Assembly: GCA_040218875.1 (NCBI GenBank)
Contig: JAVJQP010000116.1
Length of the DNA: 64,000 nt
Origin: Coleofasciculus sp937127375
Lineage (GTDB): Bacteria > Cyanobacteriota > Cyanobacteriia > Cyanobacteriales > Coleofasciculaceae
Strand: one strand, 5' to 3'
In this document: positions 61,670 to 64,000 of the stretch, one piece after another
How positions within the stretch are numbered: position 1 is the first letter of the stretch
Layout of the letters: every line of letters begins with the position of its first letter
Program-made: the position numbers and the translations under genes
Notes under the pieces: model-generated
Seen by the model: only the letters and a program-made list of their open reading frames with translations
Databases searched by the model: none
What the model was told of the DNA's origin: nothing

Positions 61670-62839
61670 ATGGATTTTGGTATCGGGTTTCTTTCCAACA
61701 ACGTCATGCTGCCAATCCTGGATTTCTTTTACGGGATTGTGCCTAGCTACGGTCTTGCCATCGTGGCACTGACCCTGGTAATTCGCTTTGCTCTCTATCC
61801 CCTGAACGCAGGTTCCATTCGCAACATGAGGCGCATGCGAATTACCCAACCCTTAATGAAAAAGCGGCAAGAGGAAATTCAGCAACGCTATGGCGATGAC
61901 AAGGTAAAACAACAAGAGGAAATGAGCAAACTCTTCCAGGAGTTTGGTAATCCTCTAGCCGGGTGTTTCCCTGTGCTACTGCAAATGCCTGTATTATTTG
62001 CCCTATTTGCCACATTGCGGGGATCACCGTTTTCTAATGTGAGCTACACGGTGGATGTACAAATCTTTCCCCGGGAGAAAATAGAGTTCATCCAGCCTCA
62101 AGCCTTCGCCACTAAACCCCAAAATATTTACTTTGCCGATGGGGTTCATGCACCCGTCGCCGCCGTCTTACCCAGCGGTAATCGGTTAGTGGTGGGGGAA
62201 AAAACCCCAATCGACTTTCAATCCGTTGAAGGAAAATCCCTAAGCACCCTGGAGAAGGAATATCCAGACACCCAAATTGTGCCTAAATGGGAAATCACCA
62301 AAGGGGAAGACAAGGTACGCTTTGCTGAAAATGGCACCCTTGAAGCCTTAGAACCAGGTGATGTAACCCTAAAGGCGACAATTCCTGGACTAGCCGCCGA
62401 GCGAGGATTCTTGTTTATTAATGCCTTAGGACGAGTGGGTGCCTTTGGAGATGATGGCGACATCCACTTGGATATTGTGGGCATGATTCTATTTTTTGGC
62501 GTGAGTTTGTATGTAAACCAGGTTCTCACGGGTCAAAATGCTCCTAGTGGTTCATCCCAGCAAAATACGGTGAATAAGATTACGCCAGTTTTATTTTCCG
62601 GGATGTTCTTCTTCTTCCCCTTACCCGCCGGGGTGTTGATGTATATGGTGATTGCTAACGTTTTTCAGACGCTGCAATCCTTCATTTTGATGCGAGAACC
62701 CCTACCGGACAATATCCAAAAAATGGTTGAGGAGCAAGAAAAAGCGGAACAGAAAACCCAATCAAAGGACAAGTCCGGCGAAGGGCGAGAATCACTGCCA
62801 TTTGAACCGAAACGTTCCAAGAAAAAAGCGTCAAGTTAG
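61670..62839 (+). CDS. yidC: Membrane protein insertase YidC (Oxa1/Alb3 family)
   Basis: 389 aa. Inserts proteins into the cytoplasmic and thylakoid membranes. Transmembrane helices at about 18-45, 95-120, 265-285, 300-320. VPSYGLAIVALTLVIRFALYPLN, RRMRITQPLMKKRQEEIQQRY and AGCFPVLLQMPVLFALFATLRG carry the family core with its hydrophilic-groove Arg (VIRF). A soluble domain of about 130 residues sits between helices, as usual in cyanobacteria. It ends in a basic tail (KPKRSKKKASS-like). Confidence 0.96.
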   Translation: MDFGIGFLSNNVMLPILDFFYGIVPSYGLAIVALTLVIRFALYPLNAGSIRNMRRMRITQPLMKKRQEEIQQRYGDDKVKQQEEMSKLFQEFGNPLAGCFPVLLQMPVLFALFATLRGSPFSNVSYTVDVQIFPREKIEFIQPQAFATKPQNIYFADGVHAPVAAVLPSGNRLVVGEKTPIDFQSVEGKSLSTLEKEYPDTQIVPKWEITKGEDKVRFAENGTLEALEPGDVTLKATIPGLAAERGFLFINALGRVGAFGDDGDIHLDIVGMILFFGVSLYVNQVLTGQNAPSGSSQQNTVNKITPVLFSGMFFFFPLPAGVLMYMVIANVFQTLQSFILMREPLPDNIQKMVEEQEKAEQKTQSKDKSGEGRESLPFEPKRSKKKASS

Positions 62840-62841
62840 CT

Positions 62842-63324
62842 ATGAGTAATCAGCAGCGGGGTCAGCAGTGGCTAGAAGAGTTGCTACGCTTATCTAATGT
62901 GTCGGCAACGGTGCAAGTCACTGATGAGAACCAAGATAGTAAAGCCAACTACTGGTTAACCATTAACCAAAGCCAATTGACTGAGGCAGAAATTCAAACC
63001 CTGATTGGCGTTAATGGTAAGGTACTTGATGCGCTACAGTATCTGGCAAATGCAATGCTTAACCTCGGTAAGCCATTAGCGGATCAGGCGGCGTATACCG
63101 TTGAACTCAATGGCTACCGTCTACAGCGTCAAGAGGAACTCCGGATACTGGCAGATCAGGCGGCGCAGAAAGTACGGGAGACGGGTCAAGATTATGAATT
63201 GCGATCGCTCTCCGCTGCAGAACGCCGTCAAGTGCATACGTTGCTCCAGGAATGCGAAGATTTAGAAACCCACAGTCAGGGTCAAGAACCAAACCGTCGC
63301 TTGGTGGTGCGTCTACGTCCTTAA
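62842..63324 (+). CDS. jag: Jag/KhpB-type RNA-binding protein with KH-R3H domains
   Basis: 160 aa, starting 2 bp after yidC. A KH-II domain (TLIGVNGKVLDALQYLANAMLN, with the GxxGxxL turn as GVNGKVL) is followed by an R3H-type region (DYELRSLSAAERRQVHTLLQE, with RRxxH). RNA binding in the cytoplasm; it is encoded beside yidC in many bacteria. Confidence 0.94.
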   Translation: MSNQQRGQQWLEELLRLSNVSATVQVTDENQDSKANYWLTINQSQLTEAEIQTLIGVNGKVLDALQYLANAMLNLGKPLADQAAYTVELNGYRLQRQEELRILADQAAQKVRETGQDYELRSLSAAERRQVHTLLQECEDLETHSQGQEPNRRLVVRLRP

Positions 63325-63386
63325 CTAAGGATTAGGGTTTAAAATCGGGGGTATGGGTGGCTTGTTGGCAGCAAAGGAGTGGCATC

Positions 63387-63890
63387 ATGGAAGTAATTTA
63401 TATTCCTGGATTGCTTAAATTACCAGAGCAAACCGAGGTGATTCAGGTCAAAGAATTCCTGCCCGATTTAGAAACGCTAACGCCTGTGCGAGGAGGTTTG
63501 CACGTTAAGCATCAAGGGAATTATTTAGACGTATCGGCGCAAGCAGAAACGATTATTACCCTAGCCTGTAACCGTTGTTTGCAGCAGTACAATCATCGGT
63601 TAACCCTGGATGTGTCGGAACTGGTTTGGTTAGATGAAGCCGCCGAGCAACAGGATCTGGGTATCTTGGAACGAGAAACACCCTTGGAGGAGTTAGTGGA
63701 AACCTTACATCCCCAAGGGTATTTTGATCCCAATAGTTGGCTCTATGAACAATTGTGTCTAGAAATTCCACCCCGACAGTTATGTGACGCCAACTGTCCA
63801 GGAATTGTCATGGATGAGAATGATAGCACTAAGCCAACCGATCGGCGTTGGGATGCTCTGGAAATTTTGAAGGGAAAATTGCCAGGTTAA
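63387..63890 (+). CDS. yceD: YceD/DUF177 family protein
   Basis: 167 aa from the ATG at 63387 with AAAGGAG 8 nt upstream; the open frame extends ten codons further without a ribosome site. LACNRCLQQYN and LCDANCPGI give the conserved four-Cys motif of the DUF177 family, which is linked to 23S rRNA accumulation in plants and bacteria. Here it ends the rnpA-yidC cluster. Confidence 0.92.
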   Translation: MEVIYIPGLLKLPEQTEVIQVKEFLPDLETLTPVRGGLHVKHQGNYLDVSAQAETIITLACNRCLQQYNHRLTLDVSELVWLDEAAEQQDLGILERETPLEELVETLHPQGYFDPNSWLYEQLCLEIPPRQLCDANCPGIVMDENDSTKPTDRRWDALEILKGKLPG

Positions 63891-63954
63891 TAGTCTTATG
63901 TCATACTCGCTATCGCGAGAAGCAAGCTACGTCTTATGTCATTTGCCTAGATCC

Positions 63955-63977
63955 AGGTAGGGGCGGGTTTAGGGATA
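63955..63977 (+). repeat. GTAGGGGCGGGTTTAGGG repeat
   Basis: Single copy of the motif repeated near 49.96 and 55.67 kb, at the right edge of the window. Confidence 0.7.
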
Positions 63978-64000
63978 AATGTTGGTTGTTTTCCCTAACG

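Overview
The window is cyanobacterial chromosome. The evidence is the very dense HIP1 palindrome (GCGATCGC), an ndhA-I-G-E operon, a split-alpha pntAB transhydrogenase operon, a Ycf66-like protein, a DUF2808 protein, kinase/WD40 fusions, and many degenerate direct repeats and palindromes between genes. The gene style suggests a large-genome, probably filamentous cyanobacterium; the species is not determined.

Layout. 0-3.2 kb: a 5'-truncated IS200/IS605-type TnpB gene abuts the stop codon of a short (about 659 aa) Aquifex-type aconitase. 3.4-8 kb: a coiled-coil/WD40 protein, an orphan Phd-type antitoxin and a zinc-ribbon Ser/Thr kinase-WD40 fusion. 8.6-11.6 kb: ndhA-I-G-E (NDH-1). 11.6-15.7 kb: an SLH fragment, two cyanobacterial membrane proteins, citrate synthase and SixA. 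15.7-18.9 kb: a tandem MITE pair, a TylF-like methyltransferase, a DHH phosphoesterase and an HNH nuclease. 19.1-26.5 kb: three co-oriented signalling genes (hybrid histidine kinase, diguanylate cyclase, adenylate cyclase). 55.9-58.9 kb: pntA1-pntA2-pntB. 59.5-63.9 kb: a DUF2808 protein, then the conserved rpmH-rnpA-PH-yidC-jag-yceD cluster.

The centre (27-55.6 kb) is the notable part. It is a contractile injection system (eCIS / phage-tail-like) locus in two plus-strand blocks. Block 1 (27.8-34.8 kb) encodes a CIS tube/hub-adaptor protein, VgrG spike, DUF4280 PAAR-like tip, gp25 wedge protein and J-type baseplate protein. Block 2 (50.3-55.1 kb) encodes a tail protein I homologue, a DUF4159-like protein and a membrane-anchored Ig-like/WD40 protein; a signal-peptide protein and a strong terminator follow at 55.1-55.6 kb. 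A minus-strand eCIS-type AAA+ ATPase and two candidate effectors lie between the blocks. No sheath, inner-tube or tape-measure gene is visible, so the machine must be completed by genes elsewhere.

Between the two blocks (34.8-47 kb) is a modular island. Six copies of an approximately 330-430 bp repeat (called R here) sit upstream of small two-gene toxin-antitoxin-like modules (XisH/XisI, BrnT/BrnA, DUF433/DUF5615, nucleotidyltransferase pair, an unknown pair). Each R copy carries a sigma70-like promoter with an invariant 17-bp spacer, followed 6 nt later by a conserved 7-codon mini-ORF. Five of the six end in AAATCAGTGTTAC shortly before the module; copy 2 is truncated. The same end sequence lies directly before the ATG of both eCIS effector genes. 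Those two effectors share an almost identical 100-residue leader and have unrelated C-termini, one nuclease-like and one polymorphic-toxin-like with a DUF4279 candidate immunity gene. I read the island as a repeat-bounded cassette array that loads toxins and effectors next to the injection machine. The array structure is seen in the sequence; its mechanism and function are inference.
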